A DNA stretch of 36,554 bases from Alysiella crassa DSM 2578 (GCF_000745955.1 NZ_JQKH01000016.1:1-36554); one strand, 5' to 3'. Positions 7,477 to 16,313 are shown, numbered from the stretch's first letter. The notes: a model not told the origin generated them from the sequence alone. A program made the numbers and translations.

Positions 7477-8019
7477 TTAAATTTGAATTTTTTGGCAAAC
7501 ATTGTTATGAATGATTTCATTACCCACTTTCAGGCTTGTTTCCAATTTATTTTGATTTAACTTATTGATTTTCAAAACCAATCCATCGGCAGTATGTTCC
7601 GCCCATGCTTGTTCTAAACCAAGACGAAACGCTTTCAATTCTTGTGGCTCTGCTTTATCTAATAAATTTTTCTCTCGTGATGTTACCAACATTTTGATTT
7701 TAGGCGGTTTTGTTTGAGTAAGGATAATTTGCTTATCCTTTAATCGCCATGTTCCTATGCTATCCGTACTTTGATAACGATATAAATTGACATCATTTTT
7801 TATAACAAAAATCAGCGCATCACTGTGCCAAACACCATTTTCCAATATCGTTTCACGAGAAAAATAGCGATTTTCTGAAAATGTATCTTGGGCTTCACAA
7901 CGCCATTGTCCTACCAATAATTTTTTATCATCATGATTTGTGGGAATTGGTGTGCTACTACAAGCAATTAATATGCTTGATAGCACACCCCAAAAAATCA
8001 TTTTTTGAAATACCATCAT
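7477..8019 (-). CDS. lipoprotein with W-x-C/CQK signature, paralogue A
   Basis: This 180-residue predicted lipoprotein has a signal peptide ending in L-I-A-C, with acylated Cys20. The mature part begins with a short Ser/Thr/Pro linker, then L-V-G-Q-W-R-C41 opens a probably beta-rich domain (SIGTWRL near 84-90). The C-terminus is N-N-V-C175-Q-K-I-Q-I. The same layout (G-x-W-x-C near the N-terminus, C-Q-K near the C-terminus, lipobox) occurs in the next gene upstream, 8061-8690, so the two look like diverged duplicates. Cys41 and Cys175 could form a disulfide in the periplasm. The function is unknown. An M-M double start leaves the exact first residue open. It sits inside the rhamnose cluster, 12 bases before rfbD. 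Confidence 0.75.
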   Translation of the reverse strand: MMVFQKMIFWGVLSSILIACSSTPIPTNHDDKKLLVGQWRCEAQDTFSENRYFSRETILENGVWHSDALIFVIKNDVNLYRYQSTDSIGTWRLKDKQIILTQTKPPKIKMLVTSREKNLLDKAEPQELKAFRLGLEQAWAEHTADGLVLKINKLNQNKLETSLKVGNEIIHNNVCQKIQI

Positions 8020-8060
8020 TTGACCCCTTATTTATGTTTTCAGGCAGCCTGAAAATCAAA

Positions 8061-8690
8061 TTATGGCATTTTTTGACAAGGAATGGGCAAAACCATACCG
8101 TGCATGCCGCCGATTGCCAAACGGAATTGTTTTTCATCTAAGGCTTTGATGGTAAACGGGACAGCATCAAAAATGCCCCAATATTGCTTTAAATCTTGCG
8201 CCATTTCGTTTTTAATGCTCAAAGTATCAGGCTCTTGTTTTTCCAATTTTGCCAAAGCCATTTGTTTGTGTGGATTGCTTTCTGGCAACAGTGTTACTTG
8301 ATGTTCGCCCATTGTTTTTTCTTGATAAAAACGTTTTCGGATTTGCCATTTTGCTTGATGTGTGTGTTCAAATTCGTATTTCAAGTCATGGGTTAAATTT
8401 CGGACAATCACACCTTTGCGGGTTAATGTGCCATCTTTTTGATAATTCACGTCAAAATGGTAACGCAAATCTTCCCTAATCGGCACATCGCAATGCCATT
8501 TACCGTGTAATAAGTGGGCTTTGTCATCAAATTTGGGTTCAGTTTGATCTTGCTGAATGAACTCTTCCAAATCAGGGGGCAACGTAAAATCATTTGTAAT
8601 TTGTGTGGAGTGGGGTGCTTGAGATGTTATGCTGGTGCAAGCCGTCAATCCAATCGTTAAAATCATTAAAGATAAGATATGATAATACAT
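8061..8690 (-). CDS. lipoprotein with W-x-C/CQK signature, paralogue B
   Basis: This 209-residue predicted lipoprotein has lipobox L-T-A-C, with Cys18 acylated. After a Ser/Thr-rich linker and an acidic stretch (38-57), the domain opens with L-L-H-G-K-W-H-C67, continues with alternating polar/hydrophobic strands (YHFDVNYQKDGTLTRKG) and ends L-P-I-P-C205-Q-K-M-P. The G-x-W-x-C and C-Q-K pair match the neighbouring gene at 7477-8019. The GxW opening and single-domain beta character resemble lipocalin-like or META-like small periplasmic domains, but I cannot assign a family. It lies between rfbA and rfbD on the same strand, with an uptake sequence just after the stop (about 8039-8055). Confidence 0.75.
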   Translation of the reverse strand: MYYHILSLMILTIGLTACTSITSQAPHSTQITNDFTLPPDLEEFIQQDQTEPKFDDKAHLLHGKWHCDVPIREDLRYHFDVNYQKDGTLTRKGVIVRNLTHDLKYEFEHTHQAKWQIRKRFYQEKTMGEHQVTLLPESNPHKQMALAKLEKQEPDTLSIKNEMAQDLKQYWGIFDAVPFTIKALDEKQFRLAIGGMHGMVLPIPCQKMP

Positions 8691-8713
8691 GATTTTCTCT
8701 GAAAAATATGTTT

Positions 8714-9589
8714 TTAAGCTGATTTTTTGCCAACCAAACGCAACAAATACTGCCCATATTCGTTTTTCGCCATGGGTTTAGCGATTTGGCGGATTTGTTC
8801 AGACGTGAGCCAACCCTTGCGCCACGCAATTTCTTCCAAACACGCCACTTGCAAATTCTGAACGTGTTCAATGGTTTTCACAAAAGACGAGGCTTCATGC
8901 AAACTGTCGTGCGTACCCGTGTCCAGCCACGCAAAACCGCGCCCCAATAATTGCACGTTCAGGCTGCCATTGTCCAAATACATTTGATTTAACGCGGTAA
9001 TTTCCAATTCGCCACGCGCAGACGGCTTAACTTGCTTGGCAAATTCCACCACGCGATTGTCGTAAAAATACAAACCCGTTACCGCCCAATCGGATTTGGG
9101 TTGCGTGGGTTTTTCTTCAATGGATAAAACTTTGTTTTCATTGTCAAATTCCACCACGCCAAAACGTTCAGGGTCTTTCACTTGATAAGCGAACACGGTT
9201 GCGCCATGTTTGCGGCTGGCGGCTGCCTGTAAAGTTTGCGTAAATGATTGACCATAAAAAATATTATCGCCCAAAACCAAACACACATTGTCATCGCCAA
9301 TAAAATCTTCGCCAATCAAAAATGCTTGCGCCAAACCGTCAGGACTGGGTTGTATGGCGTATTGAATGTTTACGCCAAAATCCGCGCCATCGCCCAATAA
9401 GCGCACAAAAGCGGCATGGTCTTCGGGCGTGGTAATGACCAAAATATCGCGTATCCCCGCCAACATCAGCACAGAAAGGGGATAATAAATCATGGGTTTA
9501 TCGTAAACAGGCAAAAGCTGTTTGGAAACACCGCGTGTAATCGGATAAAGGCGTGTGCCACTTCCGCCTGCCAAAACAATGCCTTTCAT
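8714..9589 (-). CDS. rfbA: glucose-1-phosphate thymidylyltransferase
   Basis: RmlA/RfbA joins dTTP and glucose-1-phosphate into dTDP-glucose, the first step of dTDP-L-rhamnose synthesis. At 291 residues it has the family length. The nucleotidyltransferase signature L-A-G-G-S-G-T-R-L (6-14) and K23-Q-L-L-P-V-Y-D-K-P (23-32) are intact, as are the LGDNIFYG segment with the metal-binding aspartate, the EEKP motif and [10 protein letters not shown]. It is cotranscribed with rfbB upstream (through the SRPBCC gene) and the lipoprotein pair downstream. Confidence 0.97.
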   Translation of the reverse strand: MKGIVLAGGSGTRLYPITRGVSKQLLPVYDKPMIYYPLSVLMLAGIRDILVITTPEDHAAFVRLLGDGADFGVNIQYAIQPSPDGLAQAFLIGEDFIGDDNVCLVLGDNIFYGQSFTQTLQAAASRKHGATVFAYQVKDPERFGVVEFDNENKVLSIEEKPTQPKSDWAVTGLYFYDNRVVEFAKQVKPSARGELEITALNQMYLDNGSLNVQLLGRGFAWLDTGTHDSLHEASSFVKTIEHVQNLQVACLEEIAWRKGWLTSEQIRQIAKPMAKNEYGQYLLRLVGKKSA

Positions 9590-9637
9590 GGGTTTTCTCC
9601 TTGTTTTATCAAATTGTTTTGATGGGAATTTTGCTTT

Positions 9638-10096
9638 TCAGGCAGCCTGAAACCGTTGTTCACAATATTTTTTCAAGCCCAATAATCGGCGTTCCGCCAC
9701 AAATGAAAAATATTTTATCATCAATGGATTAAGCCAAAACGCACACCATTTGGGTGCAGAAAGCGAATAACAAAACCGTGCCACCGTTTCTGTTTCATTT
9801 GCTTTTTGAAACACCCAACTGCCCGCAAATTGTTCAATAAAAAAAGGGGCTTGAAACATTTTGACCGCAGCGCATTCAGGCGGTTTCACTTGCACAAAAC
9901 GCACACGCATGGTCATGCCCAGTTTGGAACGGATTTCCACTTCACGCCCCACAAACGGCATACCGTCAGCACCGTCCAAATTGCGAATGTAATCAGGAAA
10001 TGCGTCCCAATCGTAACGCACAGAATAATCTTGCGAAATCTCGTAAACCAAATCAATGGGCGCGTGTATGGTTTGTTGATGATTGATTTGTGGCAT
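9638..10096 (-). CDS. SRPBCC (START-like) family protein
   Basis: This 152-residue protein matches the polyketide-cyclase/SRPBCC ligand-binding fold. It opens H-x-x-I-x-A-P-I-D-L-V-Y-E-I-S, has R-Y-D-W-D-A-F-P as the helix-strand turn, and ends in a long C-terminal helix (LNPLMIKYFSFVAERRLLGLKKY). The ligand and role are unknown; related proteins bind lipids or quinones. I place the start at ATG 10096, which has an AAGGAA site just upstream. The longer reading frame starting at 10165 would overlap rfbB and translates an uptake sequence (SGSLK). The last residues RFQAA-stop are supplied by an uptake sequence. It sits between rfbB and rfbA. Confidence 0.8.
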   Translation of the reverse strand: MPQINHQQTIHAPIDLVYEISQDYSVRYDWDAFPDYIRNLDGADGMPFVGREVEIRSKLGMTMRVRFVQVKPPECAAVKMFQAPFFIEQFAGSWVFQKANETETVARFCYSLSAPKWCAFWLNPLMIKYFSFVAERRLLGLKKYCEQRFQAA

Positions 10097-10124
10097 GATT
10101 TTTCCTTTCAGGCTGCCTGAAATC

Positions 10125-11189
10125 TTATTTTCCCAACCCCAAGCGTTCCAAACGATAATCGCCACTCAACACGCGTTCGCACCATGCGCGGTTGTCCAAA
10201 TACCATTGCACGGTTTTGCGTAAGCCCGTTTCAAAGGTTTCTTGCGGTGTCCAGCCCAATTCGCGTTGGATTTTTTGCGCGTCAATCGCGTAACGCACAT
10301 CGTGTCCTGCGCGGTCGGTAACGTGGGTAATCAAGTCGGCATAATGCGCCACGCCTTGCGGTTTTTCAGAGGCAAGTTCTTCTAATAATTCGCAAATTTT
10401 TTTGACGACTGAAATATTGGTTTGTTCGTTGAAACCGCCAATATTGTAGGTTTCTCCAATTTTGCCGCGCGTGATGACCGTGTACAAAGCGCGGGCGTGG
10501 TCTTCCACAAACAGCCAATCGCGGATTTGCAAGCCATCGCCATAAACGGGCAAGGGCTTGCCGTTCAGCGCATTTAAAATCATGAGCGGAATCAGTTTTT
10601 CGGGAAAATGATAATAGCCGTAATTGTTGGAACAATTGGTGATGATGGTCGGCAAACCGTAGGTTCGGTGCCATGCGCGTACCAAATGGTCGCTGGACGC
10701 TTTGCTGGCGGAGTAGGGACTGGACGGTGCATAAGGTGTTGTTTCCGTGAACAAATCGTCTGTACCGTGCAAATCGCCAAACACTTCATCGGTGGAAATG
10801 TGGTGGAAACGGAATGTGGCTTTTTCATTTTCAGGCAGCCTGAAAAAATAAGCGCGTGCCGCTTCCAGCAATGTGAATGTGCCAATGATGTTGGTTTGAA
10901 TGAATTCGCCTGCGCTGTCTATGCTTCTGTCCACATGGCTTTCGGCGGCAAGGTGCATGACGGCAGTTGGTTGATATTGTTGAAAAATGCGGTCTAATTC
11001 AGCGCGATTGCAAATGTCCACTTGTTCAAAAGCATAGCGCGCGCTGCCTGAAACGCTGGCAAGATTGTCCAAATTGCCAGCGTAGGTCAGTTTATCCACA
11101 TTAATCACAGAATCGTTTGTGTTGTCAATGATGTGGCGGATGAGCGCAGAGCCGATAAAGCCTGCGCCACCTGTGATTAAGATTTTCAT
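10125..11189 (-). CDS. rfbB: dTDP-glucose 4,6-dehydratase
   Basis: RmlB/RfbB converts dTDP-glucose to dTDP-4-keto-6-deoxyglucose with bound NAD, the second step of dTDP-L-rhamnose synthesis. The 354-residue extended SDR has G7-G-A-G10-F-I-G13, the catalytic T133-D134-E135 triad element ([11 protein letters not shown]) and Y159-x3-K163 ([11 protein letters not shown]). The family segments [16 protein letters not shown] and [10 protein letters not shown] are present. Residues 116-120 (FRLPE) are encoded by an in-frame uptake sequence at about 10830, a tolerated insertion in a loop. It is the first rfb gene of the cluster, 29 bases downstream of the CgeB-like gene. Confidence 0.97.
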   Translation of the reverse strand: MKILITGGAGFIGSALIRHIIDNTNDSVINVDKLTYAGNLDNLASVSGSARYAFEQVDICNRAELDRIFQQYQPTAVMHLAAESHVDRSIDSAGEFIQTNIIGTFTLLEAARAYFFRLPENEKATFRFHHISTDEVFGDLHGTDDLFTETTPYAPSSPYSASKASSDHLVRAWHRTYGLPTIITNCSNNYGYYHFPEKLIPLMILNALNGKPLPVYGDGLQIRDWLFVEDHARALYTVITRGKIGETYNIGGFNEQTNISVVKKICELLEELASEKPQGVAHYADLITHVTDRAGHDVRYAIDAQKIQRELGWTPQETFETGLRKTVQWYLDNRAWCERVLSGDYRLERLGLGK

Positions 11190-11218
11190 AGGGCTGTACT
11201 CAAAATTCGGGGAAAAAA

Positions 11219-12241
11219 TTATTTAGGTAAAGTAATGGCTTGATAAGGCTCAATATTGAACACATAGCGTATCCAATTGTAAAAACTGTATTTTTCACGA
11301 ATCTTCGGGTCAATTTCATGATACGGTCGCGCCAAAAAATCGGCAATGCCCACAAAATTATTGCCATCAAAAATATAAATATTATCAGGGTGATAGAAAT
11401 CATATTCGGCGACAGTCGCATTGGTGGTAATCAATTTTTTGCGATAACCCAATGCGTCAAAGGTACGCAAAGACAAACCGCTATGCGCGTTCACCACAAA
11501 ATCCACCAACACACGGCTGCGTTGCACATAATCTAAATTCTTTTTAAAATCAATATTTTGATGAATAATTTGAATATTATCCTGCGGATACAAAGCGCGG
11601 ACATGCTCATCATCGCTGCTGACCAAAAATTGTAGCTGCCAATTGGCTTCGTGCGCTAATTTGCTGAATTGATTGATAATCTCCATGCGGTCGGGACGAT
11701 GTGCGCCGAGAAAGTAAAAATCATATTCGGGCAACACGTTTTCAGGCTGCCTGTTTGGGTGGGCAAAATAGAAATTGGTGGCAGGCAATAAATTGGCGTG
11801 TTCGCGCACATCTTCGGGATTAAAGGCGTAACATCGGTCAAAAAGCGGCAAAGTTTGCCAAATGTAGGGAAAACGATTCATGCCGTCCCATTGATAATTC
11901 ACCACCGCATAACGGGTTTTGCGTTTGATAGCGCGAATAAAATCGGCATGAAACACATCGCCCCGAATAAACAAGGTGTAATCCACATCGGGCAAATTAT
12001 CATGTTGTTTTAATAAGACTTTGCTGATAAGTTGACGTTTGGCGAATTCATCACGCGCCAGAATTTTTTTGAGTTTCACCCAAACCCATGCCCACCATGA
12101 TGGGTAGCGAAAGGCTTGATTATTCGTGCTGATTAGGTAAACGCGAAAACCAGCCAAACGCAAATGTTCCGCAATCACTTGGTGCATTTGGCTGTCTTCG
12201 GGCATGGCGAGTAATACGCTGATTTCAGAAGAATGTTCCAT
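11219..12241 (-). CDS. CgeB-like glycosyltransferase/LPS biosynthesis protein
   Basis: This 340-residue cytoplasmic protein resembles the CgeB/spore-maturation type of GT-B glycosyltransferases. It has an N-terminal half with LFIRGD and [10 protein letters not shown], then [13 protein letters not shown] opening the second domain, and a late [21 protein letters not shown] motif of the nucleotide-sugar binding region. Its position directly before rfbB suggests transfer of a sugar, perhaps rhamnose, to a surface glycan; this is inference. The start is placed at ATG 12241 ([14 protein letters not shown]), which begins 11 bases after the upstream stop. A longer frame from 12277 would overlap that gene. 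Confidence 0.65.
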   Translation of the reverse strand: MEHSSEISVLLAMPEDSQMHQVIAEHLRLAGFRVYLISTNNQAFRYPSWWAWVWVKLKKILARDEFAKRQLISKVLLKQHDNLPDVDYTLFIRGDVFHADFIRAIKRKTRYAVVNYQWDGMNRFPYIWQTLPLFDRCYAFNPEDVREHANLLPATNFYFAHPNRQPENVLPEYDFYFLGAHRPDRMEIINQFSKLAHEANWQLQFLVSSDDEHVRALYPQDNIQIIHQNIDFKKNLDYVQRSRVLVDFVVNAHSGLSLRTFDALGYRKKLITTNATVAEYDFYHPDNIYIFDGNNFVGIADFLARPYHEIDPKIREKYSFYNWIRYVFNIEPYQAITLPK

Positions 12242-12252
12242 TTTGATTTGAT

Positions 12253-12687
12253 TCACACGCGTAAACTTGCTGCCCATTTATCAAAGGCAGCCTGAAACAC
12301 TGCGCTCAATTTGGCTTGGTTTTCTGGCGTGTCTTCGGTGCGGTAAAATCCGCTTTCGCTGTCTAAATCCAAAGCCATAAAATAATCGTTAATAAAATGT
12401 CCGTAGCCTTCTTCTTCGTCTTCGTAATAATATTGGGTGAAGCGGTTGCCGATTTCATTGAAACAGGTTTCGTCAATGCCGCCGCCCAATTCGCTCAATA
12501 CAAAAGTGGTGCCTGAAATATAACCGTTTTTCAGTAAATCAAAGGTGGGCAAACTTTCCGCCGCTTTGCTGTGCAGATTTTGGGACACCGCCCACGCGTA
12601 GTAATAGCCGATGTGATGGGCGGCTTGTTGCGGGGCGAATTCGGCTGGGTAATTGTCTAAATGAAAAGAAATGTGGTCGTAATGCAT
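12253..12687 (-). CDS. DUF7832-like hypothetical protein
   Basis: This acidic protein of 144 residues is without signal peptide or membrane segment. The pattern H-I-G-x3-A-W-A near residues 22-30, a central FVLSELGG-x-x-D segment, GNRFTQYYYE and a late DTPEN with a C-terminal FDKWA helix resemble the family recently named DUF7832, whose function is unknown. That match is from memory. I chose ATG 12687 (MHYDHISF) because the residues upstream of it are not conserved-looking. The gene lies 11 bases before the glycosyltransferase and 63 bases after the hydrolase gene stop, so it may lead the rhamnose transcript. Confidence 0.7.
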   Translation of the reverse strand: MHYDHISFHLDNYPAEFAPQQAAHHIGYYYAWAVSQNLHSKAAESLPTFDLLKNGYISGTTFVLSELGGGIDETCFNEIGNRFTQYYYEDEEEGYGHFINDYFMALDLDSESGFYRTEDTPENQAKLSAVFQAAFDKWAASLRV

Positions 12688-12750
12688 GGTTTGATGTTCC
12701 GTTAAATTTTGTGAAATTTTATCGCTACCCGTCAGCGCATTCAATCAAAA

Positions 12751-13689
12751 TCAAGCATTTTCCATGCCGTGTGCCGCAAAAAACGACAATACGGTTTCAG
12801 GCAACCAACGCAAATGTCCCCGCCCTGCCCCACTGACAAAACCGCAATGTCCACCATGTTCAGGCTGCAACAGGGTTACGCTCGCCGACACTTGCTGGGC
12901 ATTGGGCAAAAATTGGCTGGGGAGAAAGGGGTCGTTTTTCGCGTTTAACAATAAAGTGGGGCGGGTAATGTGTGGCAAAAACGGCAAAGATTGGCTGCGC
13001 TCATAATAATCGTGGCAGCCTGCAAAACCGTTGAGCGGCGCGGTGTGCAAATCATCAAATTGGCTTAATTTGCTGATAAACACATTGGGGATTTTGTCCA
13101 CTTTTTTGTTGAGCGTGTGCAAAAAATAAGGCGTGTAAAATAAACGCGATAAACCCACGTCCAAAGCCGCCGCCGCCGCGTGCAAATTCACAGGCGCAGA
13201 CACGACCGCCGCCGCATTGGGCAGAGCTTTATCGCCTTGTTCGCCCAAATATTTGGCTAATGCGTTGCCGCCCAATGAAAAGCCGATGGCGTACAATTTT
13301 TGCGTGGGGTAACGCGTTTTCAGGCTGCCTAAAATATGGGCAATTTCACGCGTATCGCCGCTATGGTAAGCGCGTGTTGCTGCCACGCCGCCGCAGGTGC
13401 GAAAATGCGCCACCACGCCGTGCCAACCGCGTTCTTGCACGGTTTTCATCAATTCTACGGCATAATGGCTGCGGCTGCTGCCTTCCAAACCGTGAAACAA
13501 AACGACTACGGGCGCATTCGCGTTTGCCGAATCCACAAAATCATAAGCAAGCAAATCCACGCCATAGCTGTCGGGCAACAGTTCGCGGCGGTAGTGGGGT
13601 GGTGGGGCTTGTAGGGATTTGGCGTAAAGGGTTTGCGCGTGTCCATTGTGTAGCCAGCGTGGGGGAATCAGGGGAGTGGGTTTAAACAT
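12751..13689 (-). CDS. YheT-type alpha/beta hydrolase
   Basis: This 312-residue alpha/beta hydrolase belongs to the YheT/EMB8 group. N-terminal P-P-R-W-L-H-N-G-H-A-Q-T-L (9-21) is the family hallmark. HGLEG (66-70) forms the oxyanion region, G136-F-S138-L-G-G carries the nucleophile Ser138, NAKNDPF the acid, and P-E-H-G-G-H-C-G-F the histidine. The substrate is unknown, though relatives act as esterases on lipids. The start is ATG 13689 (MFKPTPL), where the homology begins; a frame extended to 13794 translates an uptake sequence (FFRQPEK) and is unlikely. It is on the same strand as the rhamnose genes but separated from the upstream gene by about 104 bases. Confidence 0.85.
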   Translation of the reverse strand: MFKPTPLIPPRWLHNGHAQTLYAKSLQAPPPHYRRELLPDSYGVDLLAYDFVDSANANAPVVVLFHGLEGSSRSHYAVELMKTVQERGWHGVVAHFRTCGGVAATRAYHSGDTREIAHILGSLKTRYPTQKLYAIGFSLGGNALAKYLGEQGDKALPNAAAVVSAPVNLHAAAAALDVGLSRLFYTPYFLHTLNKKVDKIPNVFISKLSQFDDLHTAPLNGFAGCHDYYERSQSLPFLPHITRPTLLLNAKNDPFLPSQFLPNAQQVSASVTLLQPEHGGHCGFVSGAGRGHLRWLPETVLSFFAAHGMENA

Positions 13690-13793
13690 ATTGATTTTAT
13701 TTGATTTATTTGGTTGATTATTTTTTTCAGGCTGCCTGAAAAATGGGCAAAGCATTATTTTACCGAAAATATGCCCGAAAATGGGCAAACTCA

Positions 13794-14294
13794 TTATTCC
13801 GCCCGCATAATCTGATAAACACTAGACAAATCATACACTTTATACCGAGCAGGCTCTTTGCGTTTTTCGCCAGCATAACTCAAAGTCAGCCCCAAATGGC
13901 GCGATTTGTCCACCCAGCCAATAAACATACCACTATGCTCCACGCCGTGATAGCTGTGGTTCACATGATAAATCCAGTCGCCCGCGCGAAGCTGGTCGCT
14001 GGGTGCATAGTTGCCACCGATTTTATCGGCAAACACAATTTTACGCGCATTTCGCGGCACACCAGCGCGTGTCCATGCCGTGTCCAGATAATCCCAACAG
14101 CCGCCTTTGATGATTTCGCCATGCACCAAAGTCATTTGCCGCGCTTGAGCGAGTACGGCGCGGGTGCGCCCCGATGTTTCGCGCTCGGCTTGTTCAATCA
14201 GATAGTGGTGTGAATCGGAAAGGGGTTGGGGATTGGGTTTGGGTGCAGTGCTGCACGCGGCGAGTATAAATAATAAGGGAATGAGTTTTTTCAT
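13794..14294 (-). CDS. lipoprotein with papain-like (NlpC/CHAP-type) Cys/His pattern
   Basis: This 166-residue predicted lipoprotein has signal peptide 1-13, lipobox L-A-A-C and acylated Cys14. The mature domain has G-G-C66-W-D-Y-L followed about 54 residues later by G-V-E-H120-S-G-M-F-I-G-W. This is the spacing and context (Cys at a helix start, His at a strand start) seen in NlpC/P60 and CHAP cysteine peptidases or amidases that cut peptidoglycan. DWIYHVNH precedes the histidine strand, as in those folds. I infer a periplasmic cell-wall hydrolase-like protein; the family was not confirmed. It lies downstream of a 288-base gap filled with repeats and before the YheT hydrolase. Confidence 0.7.
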   Translation of the reverse strand: MKKLIPLLFILAACSTAPKPNPQPLSDSHHYLIEQAERETSGRTRAVLAQARQMTLVHGEIIKGGCWDYLDTAWTRAGVPRNARKIVFADKIGGNYAPSDQLRAGDWIYHVNHSYHGVEHSGMFIGWVDKSRHLGLTLSYAGEKRKEPARYKVYDLSSVYQIMRAE

Positions 14295-14337
14295 GATTTT
14301 TTATGTGAGCATTTAGTTTTCAGGCTGCCTTTGGGCA

Positions 14338-14445
14338 TATAGTCGCAGAACTGAAAATGCAGTACAAGGCGACAACGCCCTTATGTACTATTCGTACACG
14401 GCGGGCGTTGTCGCCTTGTACTGCATTTTCATTTCTACGACTATA
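14338..14445. mobile_element. 108-bp Correia-like MITE
   Basis: The element starts TATAGTCGCAGAACTG and ends CATTTCTACGACTATA. The two arms (14338-14380 and 14403-14445) are inverted repeats over about 43 bases with only a few mismatches, and the pair CAGTACAAGGCGACAACG/CGTTGTCGCCTTGTACTG is perfect. The interior contains GTACTATTCGTAC. The TATAGT ends, the ACAAGGCGAC block and the internal GTAC-rich core recall the neisserial Correia repeat (CREE/NEMIS). It has no coding capacity, and a related end occurs at 32282. Folded as RNA it would make a very long hairpin, possibly an RNase III substrate. Confidence 0.75.
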
Positions 14446-14459
14446 CAACAAAAATCACA

Positions 14460-14536
14460 GTAGGGTGCGCCGTGCGCACCAAATAGCTGAATAATTTAAA
14501 TATTGTAGCGAATTTGGTACGCACAGCGCACCCTAC
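14460..14536. repeat. GTAGGGTGCG inverted-repeat element, copy 1
   Basis: The 77-base segment begins GTAGGGTGCG and ends CGCACCCTAC. The arms continue with GCACCAAAT and ATTTGGTACGC around an AT-rich centre. A second copy of the same layout lies at 18195-18262. Together with the adjacent MITE and uptake sequences at 14319 and 14549, it accounts for almost all of the 288-base gap between 14295 and 14582. Confidence 0.75.
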
Positions 14537-14582
14537 ATGGCTCAATATTCAGGCAGCCTGAAAATCATCAAATCAAACCAAA

Positions 14583-16313
14583 TCAACGGCTTTCCATCAC
14601 TTTTTTGCCATCGCTGCTTAATTCACGCGCTTTGTTTAATAATTGCAAAAACTCGGCGCGTTCGCCAAATTCATCGGGTTTGGCTGCGCTTTGGGCTAAC
14701 TGGGCGATACCGTCCCACGACAAATTGCCATTGTATTTATCGCCCTGCAAACGCTGCCCATAAGCCGCCACCGCCACCGCCCAACGCGTATCTGCATTTG
14801 CCTGATTCAGCGATTTGCTGCCCACCGCAATCGGCTGCTCTAACAAAATACTTTGTTTTTGATTCGGATTTTTGTAACGCAATTTCACAAAAGCGTATTC
14901 TTTCAGGCTGCCTGAAGTTTTGTTGGCGGTTTGGTAACGCGAATTGTCCAGCCAACCTTGTTTGCCTGTCGGGATAAATTCGTAAATGGCGGTAACATTG
15001 TGTCCTGCGCCGATGTCGCCAGCGTCCACTTTGTCATTATTGAAATCTTCTTGTTTCAAAGCGCGATTTTCGTAACCAATCAAACGGTATTCTTGCACGG
15101 TAGCTGGATTGAATTCCACTTGAATTTTCACGTCTTGCGCCACCGTAGCCAGCGTGGAGGACAATTGGCGGTGCAGCACTTTTTTCGCTTCCTGCTCATT
15201 GTCAATATAGCTGTAATTGCCATCGCCCGCGTCGGCGGCTTGCTCCATCAAATGCTCATTGTAATTGCCTGTGCCGTAGCCCAAAGTGGTCAGGGAAATG
15301 CCTGTTTTGCGTTTTTCCTCAATCAGATTTTTCAGCGTATCAAAATCGGTAATGCCCACATTAAAATCGCCATCGGTCGCCAGCAAAATGCGGTTAATAC
15401 CGCCTTTGATAAACGCTTTTTGCGCTTCGGCGTAGGCCCGGCGTATGCCTTGTTCGCCAGCCGTGCTGCCACCCGCTTGTAAATTATCAATGGCTTTTAA
15501 AATCACGTCTTTTTGGCTGCCTGAAGTGGGTTCTAATACCACGCGTTCATCGCCAGCATAGGTAATCAGGGTAACTTTGTCTTGTGGGCGCAATTGTTCG
15601 GTCAAAATCCGCAAGGTTTTTTGTACCAATGGCAATTTATTCGGCTCGTGCATGCTGCCCGACACGTCCACCAAAAAGACTAAATTGGCGGCGGGCAATT
15701 CTTTTACCTGCAAATCTTTGGCTTGAATGCCAATTTTGAGCAATTTAGCGTCCGTTTTAAACGGCGAATCCACCACTTCGGTATGCACGGCAAAAGGGTG
15801 ATTATCGCGTGGCAGCGCATAGTTGTAGTCAAAATAATTAATCAATTCTTCAATGCGCACCGCATTCTGTGGTGGCAGGCTGCCTGAATTTAAAAAACGG
15901 CGCAAATTGGCATAGCTGCCCGTGTCCACGTCAATACTAAAAGTGGAAACCGCTTCTTCGGCGACTGATTTAACGGGATTGGGGTCAATTTTGCCGTATT
16001 TTTCTGTGTTTTCAGCTTGTACAGAGCCAAAATGACCAGTTGGGGAGTGTGCGCCAATATAGCTATCACGCGAGCCAAACATCACAGCTTGCTTGGTGGC
16101 AGGCGCAGGGCGTGCACGTTTAAATTCCGCAATAGCAGGTGTAGGCGCAAGTGGTGCTTCCATACGCGATTCCATGCGGTATTCAGTAGTGTATTCTACA
16201 GTGGCGGCGGCTTCTGCTGCTTGATTGCTGCTGGACACGTTTTGTTGTGCGGAGCCGCAGGCTGCCACAAATAAAGTGGCAATCAATGTGGCGATTAATT
16301 TACGGTGTAACAT
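14583..16313 (-). CDS. YfbK-type VWA lipoprotein
   Basis: This 576-residue predicted lipoprotein has signal peptide 1-18, lipobox V-A-A-C and Cys19. It has the architecture of E. coli YfbK: an N-terminal domain containing F-S-I-D-V-D-T-G-S-Y (125-134), LPPQNAVRIEELINYF and HPFAVHTEVV (172-181), a VWA domain with MIDAS D216-V-S218-G-S220-M, and a C-terminal DUF3520-like domain ending near DEFGERAEFLQLL. The start ATG 16313 gives a clean signal peptide; the frame extended to 16382 does not. The exact function of the family is unknown; an envelope scaffold is likely. It is divergent from the ETF-QO gene. In-frame uptake cores encode SGSLK (around 14905) and similar linkers. Confidence 0.88.
   Translation of the reverse strand: MLHRKLIATLIATLFVAACGSAQQNVSSSNQAAEAAATVEYTTEYRMESRMEAPLAPTPAIAEFKRARPAPATKQAVMFGSRDSYIGAHSPTGHFGSVQAENTEKYGKIDPNPVKSVAEEAVSTFSIDVDTGSYANLRRFLNSGSLPPQNAVRIEELINYFDYNYALPRDNHPFAVHTEVVDSPFKTDAKLLKIGIQAKDLQVKELPAANLVFLVDVSGSMHEPNKLPLVQKTLRILTEQLRPQDKVTLITYAGDERVVLEPTSGSQKDVILKAIDNLQAGGSTAGEQGIRRAYAEAQKAFIKGGINRILLATDGDFNVGITDFDTLKNLIEEKRKTGISLTTLGYGTGNYNEHLMEQAADAGDGNYSYIDNEQEAKKVLHRQLSSTLATVAQDVKIQVEFNPATVQEYRLIGYENRALKQEDFNNDKVDAGDIGAGHNVTAIYEFIPTGKQGWLDNSRYQTANKTSGSLKEYAFVKLRYKNPNQKQSILLEQPIAVGSKSLNQANADTRWAVAVAAYGQRLQGDKYNGNLSWDGIAQLAQSAAKPDEFGERAEFLQLLNKARELSSDGKKVMESR

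Noticed and set aside
10097-10165. N-terminal extension of the SRPBCC protein
   Set aside because: It overlaps rfbB and translates an uptake sequence. The start at 10096 has a good ribosome-binding site.
3240-16313. A single functional system linking the two VWA proteins and the FHA protein
   Set aside because: They are far apart, on different strands, and share no operon. Co-occurrence in 17 kb is not evidence enough.
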